From: Cystobacter fuscus | Lineage (GTDB): Bacteria; Myxococcota; Myxococcia; Myxococcales; Myxococcaceae | Reading direction: 5' to 3' | Assembly (NCBI RefSeq): GCF_002305875.1 | Contig: NZ_CP022098.1 | Span: forward strand, 5,828,001 to 5,892,000 | Length of the DNA stretch: 64,000 bases | Shown: positions 52,704 through 62,171 of the stretch, piece after piece | Position numbering within the stretch: the first letter of the stretch is position 1 | How the letters are laid out: each line of letters opens with the position of its first letter | The notes under the pieces: generated by a model | Told to the model about the DNA's origin: nothing | The model's database searches: none | What the model saw: only the letters and a program-made list of their open reading frames with translations | Program-made: the position numbers and the translations under genes

Positions 52704-54590
52704 ATGCATAGCAAGTTGTTTGGCGGTCTGACCGTCATGCTGCTGGCCTCCGGGGCCCAGGCGGCCACGGACTCTTCCACCGGGACCAGCGAGTCCTCCA
52801 GCTCGAGCCTCGCGGCCACCGCCAAATACGTCGAGAAGCTCGGCCGCGGCGTGGTCGCCGTCCCGGCGGCCAGAGGCATGCTGGTGAGCTGGCGTCTGCT
52901 CGGCACCGATCCCTCGGGCATCGGCTTCAATGTCTACCGTGGTACCACCAAGCTCAACGGCAGTGTGCTCACCGGCGGCACCAACTACACCGACACGGTG
53001 GGCACCACCAGCTCGACCTACACCGTCAAGCCTGTTCTCAACGGTGTCGAGCAGTCCGGCAGCAACGCCACGGTGTTGGCCAATCCCTACCTCACGATCG
53101 CTCTCCACAAGCCCGCCGGTGGCACCACGCCCGACGGTGTGGCCTACACCTACGAGGCCAATGACGGCTCGGTGGCCGATCTCGACGGCGATGGCGAATA
53201 CGAGATCGTGCTCAAGTGGCAGCCGACCAATGCCAAGGACAACTCCCAGTCTGGCTACACCGGCAACACCTACATCGATGCCTACAAGCTCAACGGCAAA
53301 CGCCTGTGGCGCATCCATCCGGGCATGAACATCCGCGCCGGCGCACACTACACCTCGATGGTCGTGTATGACCTCGATGGAGACGGCAAGGCCGAGGTGA
53401 TGATCAAGACCGCCGACGGCACCGTCGACGGCAAGGGCACGGTGATCGGCTCCAGCTCGGCCGACTACCGCAACAGCTCCGGCTACGTCCTCTCCGGTCC
53501 GGAGTACCTGACCGTCTTCGAAGGTGCCACCGGTGTCGCCCTGGCCACCACCAACTACCTGCCCGCGCGCGGCACCGTGTCCAAGTGGGGCGACAGCTAC
53601 GGCAACCGCGTGGACCGCTTCCTCGCCGGCGTGGCCTATCTCGACGGCGCCCGGCCCTCCGCCGTGTTCGCTCGCGGCTACTACACCCGCTCGGTGCTCG
53701 TGGCCTGGGACTGGCGTGACGGCAAGCTGACCCAGCGCTGGCTCCACGACAGCCCGACCTCGGGTTCGGGCTCCTACGGCGAGGGCGCGCACTGGTTCAG
53801 CGTCGCCGATGTGAACGACGACGGCAAAGACGACATCATCTATGGCGCCGCCACGATCAACAGCGACGGGAGCCTGCGCTACCGCACCGGTCTTGGCCAC
53901 GGCGATGCGCTGCACGCCGGCGTTCTCAACCCGAACCGCGGCGGCAAGCAGATCTTCATGGTGCACGAGGATCCGGCCAAGTACGGCAGCAATCGCGGCA
54001 TGGAAATTCATGATGCCGCCACCGGCGCCATCCTGTGGGGCTACGGTTCGGGGGCGGACGTCGGCCGCGGCATGTGCGCGGACATCGACCCGGCCGATCC
54101 GGGCGAGGAGTGTTGGAGCACCGCCGGTTCGGTGCTGATGAGCGCCGGGGGCGTGCAGATCTCCTCGACCAAGCGCCCGAGCAGCGTGAACATGGCCGTG
54201 TGGTGGGATGGCGACCTCTCGCGCGAGCTGCTCGATGGCGTGAAGATCGACAAATGGGTACCCAGCTCCCTGAGCCTGACCCGCCTGCTGACCGCTTCGG
54301 ATTACGGCGCCGCGTCCAACAACAGCACCAAGTCCAACCCGGTGATCGCCGCCGACATCCTCGGTGACTGGCGCGAAGAGGTCGTGCTGCGCAACAACGA
54401 CAGTACCGCCCTGCTGCTCTTCACCACCCCGATCGAGACCAGCTACCGCATCCCGACGCTGATGCACGATCCGCAGTACCGTGTGCAGGTCGCCGGTCAG
54501 AACATGGGTTACAACCAGCCGGCCCACCCGGGCTTCTTCCTCGGCAACGGCATGGGCAGCGTGACCCTGCCGCCGATCCGCACGCCCTGA
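52704..54590 (+). CDS. Rhamnogalacturonan lyase, polysaccharide lyase family 11
   Basis: 628 residues, full family length. Signal peptide 'LFGGLTVMLLASGAQAA' at the start. The N-terminal fibronectin-like part ('VAVPAARGMLVSWRLLGTDP') is followed by the eight-bladed propeller with calcium loops: 'GSVADLDGDGEYEIVLKWQP', 'VVYDLDGDGKAEVMIKTADG', 'VADVNDDGKDDIIYGA' and 'GLGHGDALHAG'. The C-terminal hallmark 'PVIAADILGDWREEVVLRN' and 'QNMGYNQPAHPGFFLG' match YesW/YesX-type enzymes. It cleaves the rhamnogalacturonan I backbone of pectin outside the cell. Confidence 0.95.
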   Translation: MHSKLFGGLTVMLLASGAQAATDSSTGTSESSSSSLAATAKYVEKLGRGVVAVPAARGMLVSWRLLGTDPSGIGFNVYRGTTKLNGSVLTGGTNYTDTVGTTSSTYTVKPVLNGVEQSGSNATVLANPYLTIALHKPAGGTTPDGVAYTYEANDGSVADLDGDGEYEIVLKWQPTNAKDNSQSGYTGNTYIDAYKLNGKRLWRIHPGMNIRAGAHYTSMVVYDLDGDGKAEVMIKTADGTVDGKGTVIGSSSADYRNSSGYVLSGPEYLTVFEGATGVALATTNYLPARGTVSKWGDSYGNRVDRFLAGVAYLDGARPSAVFARGYYTRSVLVAWDWRDGKLTQRWLHDSPTSGSGSYGEGAHWFSVADVNDDGKDDIIYGAATINSDGSLRYRTGLGHGDALHAGVLNPNRGGKQIFMVHEDPAKYGSNRGMEIHDAATGAILWGYGSGADVGRGMCADIDPADPGEECWSTAGSVLMSAGGVQISSTKRPSSVNMAVWWDGDLSRELLDGVKIDKWVPSSLSLTRLLTASDYGAASNNSTKSNPVIAADILGDWREEVVLRNNDSTALLLFTTPIETSYRIPTLMHDPQYRVQVAGQNMGYNQPAHPGFFLGNGMGSVTLPPIRTP

Positions 54591-54639
54591 GCGGGCCGCG
54601 TTGCACGACACCCGGAGCCGTGCCAGCGGCCCGGGACGT

Positions 54640-56061
54640 TCAGTGAGTCCGTCGTCTCGGAAGGGCCCACCACGCGGCGGCGAGGAGCAGCGCCCCGGGG
54701 ATGGCTCCGGGGGCGGTCTGGCACCCGCGGGCGGGCTCCTCGGACGGTGACTCGGAGGAGATGCGCAGCCGGCCATAGCGTCCGTCGCCCGAGTGGCGCC
54801 CGTTCACCACCGCCACCACCACGCGCTTGGCATCCTCGGCGGAGACCCGGGCGGAGAGCACTCCGGGCCCGTCCGCGCGGACGATGCGCAGTACCTCGCG
54901 CTCGGTCACCGCCGCCACCAGCAGGTGCACCGCCGCGCTGTCCGTGCCTTCCCTCGGCTCGAAGGACACCGAGACGTCCGGTGTCCCGCCCGGCACGTCG
55001 AAGTAGCGCGCCGAGGCGGCCGCCACCCGTACCGAGGGCTCGTCCACCGGTAGCTCCCTGGCGGCGGGAGCCAGTCCGGAGTAGCCCGCGCCCCGTGCGT
55101 ACCCGCTGCCTTCCCGCGCGCGCTCCCCGGTGGCCAGGTTCCATGTGGCGAACTCGCTGAACGCGGTGTCGAAGTCCGTGCCCGCGTCGCGGCGCAGGAC
55201 CGTCTCCAGCAGCTCCGCCCAGTGAGAAGAGGGCGCGCGCACGCTCTCCTCCCACATCGCCCGGATCACCCCGTCGCCCAGGCGCTCGCCGAGGAACTGG
55301 AAGAAGAGCGCGGCCCCATAACTGAAGGACTGTGCCGGTCCGTCCGGCTCCACCACCAGGCTGCGCTCTGCGCGCGACAGGTACGTCGGGACGAAGTGCT
55401 CCAGGTCGTCCAGCTCGGGAGCGAAGCGCTCGGAGGCCCATACCGCCGTGCCTTCCTCCGCCACGCGCCCGAGCGCCGTGCCATACGCGGCCTGCACGGC
55501 GTGGAAGAACTCATGGCTCGCGAGCGTCGTCACGGCCTGCTCGTAGGAGGCATAGCCGTAGCCGGCGAAGTCGTTCTCCTGGAGCATGTACCCGCGGCAG
55601 CCCAGCTCCACCGAGAGGCAGTCCTCCCGCCGGAAGGCCCCATCCGCCCGTCCGGCGAAGTCCACCAGGTAGACGTCGAAGCGTCCGTCGCCTCCCGCCT
55701 CGCCAGGCGCTCCGGAGTCCTCGGGCGGCGAGCGGTAGCCCAACCCCGCGTAGAAGTCCGCCACGGCGTCGTAGGTGCGCGCCACGGTGTCCACGGCGTC
55801 CGGAACCCCGTTGCCGTCCGCGTCCGCGAGCGCCACCGCGTTGGTCCCGCTCCGCGAGAAGTGGATCCGGAAACGGCCCCCGGGAGAGACCACCGACTCC
55901 ACCGGCTCGCCGGGCTCGAAACGCGGTGGCTCCGCCGTGGCCTCGGTGGGTCGTCCCCCCTGGAGCAGCGTCCGCGCTTCCTCCCCGAGCCCTTCATGCG
56001 GCGGCCGCGCCGGGCCGCCACACCCGGCGAGCAGGAGCAGCGGCCACGCGGGGAGCCTCAT
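54640..56061 (-). CDS. Metalloprotease-like lipoprotein/surface protein (MXAN_6640 type) with MYXO-CTERM-like tail
   Basis: 473 residues from the ATG at 56061, overlapping the upstream stop as ATGA. A lipoprotein-type signal ('LPAWPLLLLAGC') is followed by a calcium-like loop 'ADADGNGVPDAVD', then the zinc-protease-like 'TLASHEFFHAVQAAYG' (HExxH variant, HEFFH) with a downstream 'EEGTAVWASE'. The C-terminus 'ARGCQTAPGAIPGA' plus a hydrophobic stretch and 'RRR' fits the MYXO-CTERM sorting signal. It is the last gene of the TonB receptor/HmuY operon. It may free heme or metal from host or prey proteins; that role is inference. Confidence 0.82.
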   Translation of the reverse strand: MRLPAWPLLLLAGCGGPARPPHEGLGEEARTLLQGGRPTEATAEPPRFEPGEPVESVVSPGGRFRIHFSRSGTNAVALADADGNGVPDAVDTVARTYDAVADFYAGLGYRSPPEDSGAPGEAGGDGRFDVYLVDFAGRADGAFRREDCLSVELGCRGYMLQENDFAGYGYASYEQAVTTLASHEFFHAVQAAYGTALGRVAEEGTAVWASERFAPELDDLEHFVPTYLSRAERSLVVEPDGPAQSFSYGAALFFQFLGERLGDGVIRAMWEESVRAPSSHWAELLETVLRRDAGTDFDTAFSEFATWNLATGERAREGSGYARGAGYSGLAPAARELPVDEPSVRVAAASARYFDVPGGTPDVSVSFEPREGTDSAAVHLLVAAVTEREVLRIVRADGPGVLSARVSAEDAKRVVVAVVNGRHSGDGRYGRLRISSESPSEEPARGCQTAPGAIPGALLLAAAWWALPRRRTH

Positions 56062-56816
56062 GGCAGGAAGGCCCACCGGACCCGGAGCTGGGCCGCGCCG
56101 TTGGGCAGGGGGACCTCGCCCGTCTCGTCGCAGACCCGCTGCGGCTCCGGCTCGTAGTAGTGCGTCACCTGGAGCTTCACGTGCTTGCCATCCGCCAGGC
56201 GCAGCACGAACACCGCGCCGCTCATGGACAGGCAAGCCTCATAGCCCCAGAAATCCTCCAGCCGTGTCGCCAGTCCCAGGCCGTACTGTCCGGGGATGGC
56301 CTCGCAGGACTCGGTGAAGTAGTCCTCGGTGCGGAACTCCCAGGCGACGTCCACCGCCGTCACCGACTCGAAGGCCGTGCCCGCCGGAGTCCGGGCCACC
56401 GCGACGCACGAGGGGCCGGATACGCCGCTGTTCACCCGGATGGTGTAACGGCGCAAGGCGATGTCCCAGTCCGTCGAGGCCAGGGCCGCTTGATCTTCCA
56501 CCGCCACCCGACTCAGTCCCTGGGACGTGAAGCGGACATAGGTATACGACTGCGTGGAGGAGGAGCCTCCCGCTCGCGCGTCCACGTAGGTGTGGAACTC
56601 GCCCGCGGTCGTTCCCTCCTCGCGGATCTCCCCCGTGGAGACCGTGGTGAGCAGGTTCAATTGATCGATGCTCTGCTCGGCGCAGCGCACCGGACTCGCC
56701 TCGCACCGCGGGGCCTCGGCCGGGGGATCCACCGGCTCGTTCACGCCACAGGCTCCCAGCAGCACGGCCAGCGTCAGAGCGGTCACTCGGGTCTTGGGGA
56801 GAGGGTCGTTCTTCAT
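56058..56816 (-). CDS. HmuY-like lipoprotein 1
   Basis: 252 residues. Lipoprotein signal 'ALTLAVLLGACG'. The body follows the HmuY fold pattern: 'STGEIREEGTTAGEFHTYVD', 'TDWDIALRRYTIRVNSGVSG', 'VDVAWEFRTEDYF' and 'LRLADGKHVKLQVTHYYEP'. HmuY proteins are outer-membrane heme-binding lipoproteins that feed a TonB receptor. Here the heme ligands cannot be assigned with certainty. The gene follows a second HmuY-like gene by 22 bp. Confidence 0.82.
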   Translation of the reverse strand: MKNDPLPKTRVTALTLAVLLGACGVNEPVDPPAEAPRCEASPVRCAEQSIDQLNLLTTVSTGEIREEGTTAGEFHTYVDARAGGSSSTQSYTYVRFTSQGLSRVAVEDQAALASTDWDIALRRYTIRVNSGVSGPSCVAVARTPAGTAFESVTAVDVAWEFRTEDYFTESCEAIPGQYGLGLATRLEDFWGYEACLSMSGAVFVLRLADGKHVKLQVTHYYEPEPQRVCDETGEVPLPNGAAQLRVRWAFLP

Positions 56817-56838
56817 GGGTGGTGTCCTCGTGCGTGGG

Positions 56839-57474
56839 TCAGGGAAGGGCCGGTGGATCCACCTGCTTCCACCGGAAGGAGAGCACCGCGGGAGAGCCAG
56901 CCGGGTCGTAGTAGCTCAGCATCCGCAGCTTGAAGTAGCGGCCCTCGTCGGTGCGCAGGACGTAGGTCCGCGCGCGCGGCGTGAGCGTGTGGGTCATCAC
57001 GTCGTAGCTGTACCAGCCGTCCTCCACCCGCTCGAAGACGTTGTCCGGCTCGCTGTCCGTGTCGTCCCCGTCCGCGGCGTCCTCGTGGTAGCCCGAGGCG
57101 GGCGCCTGGGTGATTGACTCGAAGGCGTCCGCCAGCACCGCCACGGTGACGCCACCCGTGCCGTTGACGCCTCCACGGGTGCGGATGTGGAAGCGCTGGA
57201 AGGACAAATCCCAGGCGGACTGAACGGCGGCATCCGCGGCCTCGCCCGTGTCGAGATCCAGGGCGTGCCACGCCGCCCCATCGGTCGCATCGACGATCGT
57301 GGTCACCGAGCCGTCAGACTCGCGGGTGTGGCGGAACAAGGGGGCCGGCTCGCCATCGGTGGGTTGCTGGGGGCCCGGCTCCGGTTGGATGTCCCCGCCA
57401 CACGCGGCGAGGCCGAGCAGCAGGAAGGGGCCCAGGGCCCAGCGGTGTCGCGACTGCCTGACAATGCGTTGCAT
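56839..57474 (-). CDS. HmuY-like lipoprotein 2
   Basis: 211 residues from the ATG at 57474. Lipoprotein signal 'LLLGLAACGG'. HmuY-type motifs: 'AWHALDLDTGEAADAAV', 'SAWDLSFQRFHIRTRGGVNG' and 'RTDEGRYFKLRMLSYYDPAG'. It lies 10 bp after the TonB receptor gene. Together with the paralogue at 56058, it gives the receptor two heme- or metal-presenting lipoproteins, which have diverged strongly from each other. Confidence 0.83.
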   Translation of the reverse strand: MQRIVRQSRHRWALGPFLLLGLAACGGDIQPEPGPQQPTDGEPAPLFRHTRESDGSVTTIVDATDGAAWHALDLDTGEAADAAVQSAWDLSFQRFHIRTRGGVNGTGGVTVAVLADAFESITQAPASGYHEDAADGDDTDSEPDNVFERVEDGWYSYDVMTHTLTPRARTYVLRTDEGRYFKLRMLSYYDPAGSPAVLSFRWKQVDPPALP

Positions 57475-57484
57475 GCGTCCTCCC

Positions 57485-59416
57485 TCACACGTCGAGGATG
57501 AGCCCCGCGTAGAAGGCGCGGGGTGGAATGGGCAGGTAGTTGGCATCTCCCGCGCCCAGCAGGTTGCGGCCGGCGACGAAGAGCCGGACCGACTCCAGCA
57601 CCCCATGGGCGAGTCGAGCGTCCAGGGTCGTGTAGGCGGGGGCGTGGACCGTTCGCTCCGTCCCGTCGGGGGCCTGGTAGTAGGGGCGGGGGCCCACCCA
57701 GGAGCCCTGCACGGACGCCTCCAGGCGCCAGGGCCGGTAGCGCAGGCCGAGCTGGGTGGTGAGCCGATGCGCGCTCTGTCCCTCGAGGGGCCGGTCCTCC
57801 TCGAGATCCCGCGCGTGGATGAACGTGTAGCCCACATCCAGCCAGGCCCCGAGCGGCAGCCGCTGCTTCCAGCCCACCTCCGCGCCCTGCACGGTGGCAC
57901 GCGCGACGTTGTCGTAGGTGAAGCGCAGGGTAGGGGAGGTGGGATCCTGCACCACGGTGATCATGTCGGAGAGATCGTTGCGGAACAGGTTCGTCCACAG
58001 AAGGCTCCGGCCGCCGACGCGCCACTCCGCGGACACGGTCGCGCCGCGCGAGTGCTCGGGGCGCAGCGCGGGGTTGCCCGCGACCACATACCCCACGCTG
58101 GGATTCTCGAAGTCGATGAGCTGCTCCTGGAAGCTCGGCGCGCGGAAGGCGAGGCCGTAGCTGGCGCGCACCGTGAGCGTCTCCACCGGCTCCAGCCGCA
58201 CGGCGAGCCGGGGGGTGAGCACCGTGCCGAACTCCGAGTCCACGTCCAGCCGCAGGCCGGGCACGACGTGGAACGCCACCGGCAGGGGCGTCTTCCAGGA
58301 GTCCTGTCCGTAGAGGGACAGCCGGCCACGCTGGCCCGGGCTCGAGAGTCGATCGGAGTCGAGTGTCTCGCCAATCGCCTCGACGCCCACCACGAGCTGG
58401 TGCACCTGGGCCAGGGTCTGGTCGAGCTGGAGGCCCACCCGCGCCATCTGCTCGCGCGTCTCCTCCACCTGATCCAGGGCGGAGGACTGGCGTTGATCCG
58501 ACACGTAGCGATGGCGGAAGCGCGAGTAGCGGCCCGAGAGCTGGAGCGAGCCGGTGGGGGAGAGCATCCACGAGGGGGACAGCGTCACCTCCTGGCTTTC
58601 GTTCTGGCTCGCGCGATCGAACAGCGCGCCGGCCGCGCCCTCGTCGACGCCCCGTTGCACCTGCCGGGACGCACCGGCCCGGGCCTCGAGCCGCAGCGCG
58701 TCCGTCACGCGCACGTCGCCGCGCCCGGAGACCTGGAAGCCCTCGAGCGAGCTGCCCGTGGTGGACGGGGTGTCCGGGGTCAGGTCGTAGCCATCCCGGC
58801 GCTGGAAGCCGCCACTGAGCCTCAGTCCCGCGCGTTCGCCGCGCAGCTCCGCGGAGCCATCCGCCTCGAACTGCCACAGGCTGCCGAGCGAGGCCTGGGC
58901 CGTGGCCCCCAGCGGCCGCTGGGCCTTGCGGGTGATGATGTTCACCACGCCCGCCACGGCGTCGCTGCCATAGAGGACCGAGGAGGGGCCCCGGATGATC
59001 TCCACCTGTTCGATGTCCTCGGTGGAGAACCGGGAGAAGTCCAGGGCGCCGCCGAGCCGCCCCGTCACGCGCTCGCCATCCACCAGCACGAGGGTGTACT
59101 CGGGGGACAGACCCTGGACCCGCAGCTCCGTGCCGGCGAAGCCGCGCCGCAACTCCAGGCCCGGACGCGCGCCCAGCGCCTCGGCCAGATCCCGCGCGCC
59201 CGTGGCCTCGATGTCCTTGCGGGTGATGACCTCGACGGCCACCGGTGTGTCCTGGAGCCGCTCCACCGAGCGTGACGCCGTCACCACCGTCTGTATCACC
59301 GGTGTCTCCTCCGCCGGTGCTTCCTGCGCGACCCCACCGTCCACGGACGGCTCGCCCTGCTGTGCCAGCACCGGCACGCTCACGAGCAACCCGAGAACCC
59401 ATCCCAACCAGCGCAT
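57485..59416 (-). CDS. TonB-dependent outer-membrane receptor (heme/siderophore type)
   Basis: 643 residues. Signal peptide 'WVLGLLVSVPVLAQ', TonB-box-like 'VIQTVVTASRSVE', plug domain with 'QVEIIRGPSSVLYGSDAVAG' and 'VVNIITRKAQRP', then a 22-strand-type barrel ending 'FYAGLILDV'. 'ASYGLAFRAPSFQEQ' plus 'NPSVGYVVAGNPALRPEHS' are the FRAP/NPNL-type motifs common in heme and iron receptors. The partner genes (two HmuY-like proteins) argue for heme. A Fur-box-like site lies 46 bp upstream. Confidence 0.9.
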   Translation of the reverse strand: MRWLGWVLGLLVSVPVLAQQGEPSVDGGVAQEAPAEETPVIQTVVTASRSVERLQDTPVAVEVITRKDIEATGARDLAEALGARPGLELRRGFAGTELRVQGLSPEYTLVLVDGERVTGRLGGALDFSRFSTEDIEQVEIIRGPSSVLYGSDAVAGVVNIITRKAQRPLGATAQASLGSLWQFEADGSAELRGERAGLRLSGGFQRRDGYDLTPDTPSTTGSSLEGFQVSGRGDVRVTDALRLEARAGASRQVQRGVDEGAAGALFDRASQNESQEVTLSPSWMLSPTGSLQLSGRYSRFRHRYVSDQRQSSALDQVEETREQMARVGLQLDQTLAQVHQLVVGVEAIGETLDSDRLSSPGQRGRLSLYGQDSWKTPLPVAFHVVPGLRLDVDSEFGTVLTPRLAVRLEPVETLTVRASYGLAFRAPSFQEQLIDFENPSVGYVVAGNPALRPEHSRGATVSAEWRVGGRSLLWTNLFRNDLSDMITVVQDPTSPTLRFTYDNVARATVQGAEVGWKQRLPLGAWLDVGYTFIHARDLEEDRPLEGQSAHRLTTQLGLRYRPWRLEASVQGSWVGPRPYYQAPDGTERTVHAPAYTTLDARLAHGVLESVRLFVAGRNLLGAGDANYLPIPPRAFYAGLILDV

Positions 59417-59455
59417 CCGCGGCCCCTTCGAGGAGGTGACGCTCCGCGTCCTAGT

Positions 59456-59482
59456 TGAAATCGATAATCAAAGTCAATTTCA
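59456..59482. promoter_or_regulatory. Fur-box-like dyad in front of the receptor operon
   Basis: CGATAATCAAAGTCA (59462-59476) matches the 15-bp Fur core TGATAATCATTATCA at 11 positions. Outside it, TGAAAT and ATTTCA give a wider dyad. It sits in the divergent region between the TonB receptor gene and the TolC gene, in an AT-rich patch, so iron control of the receptor operon is likely. Confidence 0.6.
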
Positions 59483-59645
59483 GGTTATGGACGAGCCACG
59501 GTACCAGGAATAAACGCAGGGCCCGTCCATTTCCGGGCGTCGAGCCCGATGCTTGGTGCAGCATTCAACCCTGGGCGTTTCCCGTGGTCGCGCCCGCCCA
59601 TGTCCGATATGGAGGCCGATCGCCCCCCTGTTCTTCGTGCCCCTG

Positions 59646-60983
59646 ATGCGCTCCTCCTTCGCCGTTCCCCTGTGTGCCTGGCTCGTCTTATGTGCGCCCG
59701 CTGTGCGAGCCCAGGAGGAGACCTCCTCGCCGGTTCCGTCCACCGAGGAGCCGCTGACGCTGGAGCGCGCGGTGTCGCTCGCGGCCGAGCAGAACGAGAC
59801 GGCCCGGGCGGCCGGAGCGCGGGCCGAGGCGGCCGAGGCGCGGGTGGCCAAGGCCCGGGCCTTCTTCCTGCCGCGACTCTCCGCCAGTGGCACCTATACC
59901 CGCCGTCCGCAGGAGCTGACGCGGGAAGTGGGCGGCGAGACGGTGGTCGTCCAGCGCGCCAATGCCCTGGGTGCCACTGCCGCCGTGCGGGTGCCACTCT
60001 TCGACGCGCGCGGCTTCCCGCTGTACCAGGCGGCGGCGAGGGATCAGGAAGCGACGGCCCTGGATGCGCGGGAGGCGCGCCGGCAGGTGGCCTTCCAGGC
60101 CGCGAATGCCTTCCTGTCCACCCTGGGGCTGCTCCAGGTGGCGGACGCGGCCGAGCGCCGGCTCGCCCTGGCGCGGCAGTCGCTGGAGGATGCCCGGGCG
60201 CGGGCCTCGGCGGGGCTGGCGAGCACCAATGACGTGACGCGCGCGGAGCTGGACGTGGCCACCGCGGAGGCGACGCTCGCCGAGGCGGTGGGACAGGCCG
60301 AGACGAGCCGCCTGGAGCTGGGCTACCTCCTGGTGGCGCCCACGCGGGGCCCGCTGGCGCCGCCCGAGACGCTGCTCGGCGAGGCCTCGCGCCCCGTGGA
60401 TGCGTTCGCGGGACTGGAGCAGGGGGCCCTGGAGCGCCGGCCGGATCTGCTCTCCGCGAGGTTGCGGGTGGGTCAGCAGCGGGCCCTGGCGCGCGAGCCC
60501 CTGGCGCGGCTGTTCCCCGCGCTCTCCGCCTCCGCGCAGTACACCTTCAACAACGAGTCGGGCCTGTCCGGACGCACGGGCAATGGGTTCCTCGCGCTGG
60601 AGCTGTCCTGGATCCTGTTCGATGGGGGCGAGCGCTACGCGGATCGCCGCGAGCGGCTCGCCCTGGCGCGGGCGCTGGAGTGGGAGACGGTGGCACGCGA
60701 GCGGCGGGTGGACGTGGCGGTGGAGAGCGCGCGGGTGTCGCTGCGCACCGCCCAGGCGTCGTTCGCCCGCGGCGAGGTGGCCGTCCGGGCCGCACGCCAG
60801 AACGCCGAGGAGACGAGCATCCTGTATCGTCAGGGACTTGCTTCCTCGCTGGCATTGAGTGACGCGCAGGTGAGTCAATACGAAGCCGAGGTCTCCCTGG
60901 CGCAGGCCCGGTACGCGCTGGGCACGGCCCTGTTGGAGCTTCGGGCCGCGGTGGGACTCGATCCCCTTGGGAAGGAGCCGTAA
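59646..60983 (+). CDS. TolC-family outer-membrane efflux protein
   Basis: 445 residues from the ATG at 59646 ('MRSSFAVPLCAWLVLCA' signal peptide); a longer reading from 59553 lacks signal properties. Two OEP repeats are seen, each with long helices rich in Ala, Arg and Glu ('EQNETARAAGARAEAAEARV', 'QSLEDARARASAGLASTNDV', 'LARALEWETVARERRVDVAV'). It forms the outer-membrane channel for the adaptor and RND pump that follow immediately. Confidence 0.92.
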   Translation: MRSSFAVPLCAWLVLCAPAVRAQEETSSPVPSTEEPLTLERAVSLAAEQNETARAAGARAEAAEARVAKARAFFLPRLSASGTYTRRPQELTREVGGETVVVQRANALGATAAVRVPLFDARGFPLYQAAARDQEATALDAREARRQVAFQAANAFLSTLGLLQVADAAERRLALARQSLEDARARASAGLASTNDVTRAELDVATAEATLAEAVGQAETSRLELGYLLVAPTRGPLAPPETLLGEASRPVDAFAGLEQGALERRPDLLSARLRVGQQRALAREPLARLFPALSASAQYTFNNESGLSGRTGNGFLALELSWILFDGGERYADRRERLALARALEWETVARERRVDVAVESARVSLRTAQASFARGEVAVRAARQNAEETSILYRQGLASSLALSDAQVSQYEAEVSLAQARYALGTALLELRAAVGLDPLGKEP

Positions 60984-62171
60984 GTGAGCAGGCACGGGAT
61001 GACACGAGGGCTGGGCATCGCGCTCATCCTGACCCTGGCGTGTGGCAAGCCGTCCGGGGAAGCCTCCGCTGGCGGCAAGGGAGGCGGCCGGGGGGGTGGA
61101 CGGGGTGGACCCATCGAGTTCCCGGTGGAGGTGGAGCCCGTGGCGGCGCGGGACGTGGAGTACGTCATCTCCGCGGTGGGCTCGGTGGAGGCGTTCGAGC
61201 AGGTGCAGATCACCGCGCGCGTGGCGGGCGTGGTGGAGCAGGTGCGCTTCCTGGAAGGGCAGTCGGTGAAGAAGGGGCAGGTGCTCGCGGAGATCGAGCC
61301 CACGCGCTACGGCATCGCGGTGCGCGCGGCGCGCGCGGCGCTGGATCGGGCCGACGCCTCGCGGATGCAGGCGCAGGCCGCGTCCCAGCGGCGCGCGTCG
61401 GTCAACGAGGTGAAGCCGGGCCTCTTGCCCGCCGAGCAGCTCGAGAGCGCGGAGGCGCTGGCGCTCGGGGCGGCGGCGGACACGGCGGCGGCGAAGGCGG
61501 CGGTGGAGCAGGCGGAGCTGAACCTGCGTGACGCGTACGTGAAGGCGCCGCTGGATGGGGTGCTGCAGACGCGCACGGTGCAGACGGGGCAGTACGTACA
61601 GCCGGGCACGGTGCTGGCCACGCTGCTGCGCCGCGAGCCGCTGCTGCTGCACTTCACCGTGGCGGAGGCGGAAGTGGGGCGGGTGAAGCCCGGCATGCCG
61701 GCGCGCTTCACGGTGCGCGGGGACGGGCGCGCCTGGCAGGGCCGCGTCATCCACGTGGCGGACGCGGCGGAGCCGACGAGCCGCATGGTGAAGGTGATGG
61801 CCGAGGTGGCGGGCGCGGAGGCCCAGGGGTTGCGGCCGGGCTCGTTCGCCTCGGTGACGGTGCCGGTGGAGACGGCCCGCGGGGCGCCCGTCATTCCCCA
61901 GACGGCGGTGCGCCCGAGCGAGCGCGGCTTCCTGGCCTTCGTGGTGCGCGAGGGCAAGGCGCGCGAGCGCGTGGTGGAGCTGGGCCTGCGCACGGCGGAT
62001 GGGCGCGTGGAGGTGCGTGAGGGGCTCGAGCCCGGCGAGCAGCTGGTGGTGCGGGGTGGCGAGGCCCTCAAGGAGGGCGTGGCGGTGCGGCTGGCCAAGG
62101 GGGACGAACCGTCCTTCACCGGCGAGCCTCGGGTGATGAGCACGGATGGCGGCGTGGGGGCGGTGCGATGA
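60984..62171 (+). CDS. RND efflux periplasmic adaptor (membrane fusion protein), lipoprotein
   Basis: 395 residues from GTG 60984, directly after the TolC stop; AAGGAG lies six bases upstream, which decides for GTG over the ATG at 60999. Lipobox 'LILTLACG' anchors it to the inner membrane. A Gly-rich linker follows, then the barrel/lipoyl halves 'VARVAGVVEQVRFLEGQSVK'-type and 'AYVKAPLDGVLQTRTVQTGQ', with a helical hairpin between. The C-terminal beta barrel has 'IPQTAVRPSERGFLAFVV'. It couples the RND pump to TolC. Confidence 0.92.
   Translation: MSRHGMTRGLGIALILTLACGKPSGEASAGGKGGGRGGGRGGPIEFPVEVEPVAARDVEYVISAVGSVEAFEQVQITARVAGVVEQVRFLEGQSVKKGQVLAEIEPTRYGIAVRAARAALDRADASRMQAQAASQRRASVNEVKPGLLPAEQLESAEALALGAAADTAAAKAAVEQAELNLRDAYVKAPLDGVLQTRTVQTGQYVQPGTVLATLLRREPLLLHFTVAEAEVGRVKPGMPARFTVRGDGRAWQGRVIHVADAAEPTSRMVKVMAEVAGAEAQGLRPGSFASVTVPVETARGAPVIPQTAVRPSERGFLAFVVREGKARERVVELGLRTADGRVEVREGLEPGEQLVVRGGEALKEGVAVRLAKGDEPSFTGEPRVMSTDGGVGAVR

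Noticed and set aside
52665-54776. A 703-codon open frame on the minus strand
   Set aside because: Antisense to the PL11 lyase, low-complexity Val/Gly/His-rich product without family features.
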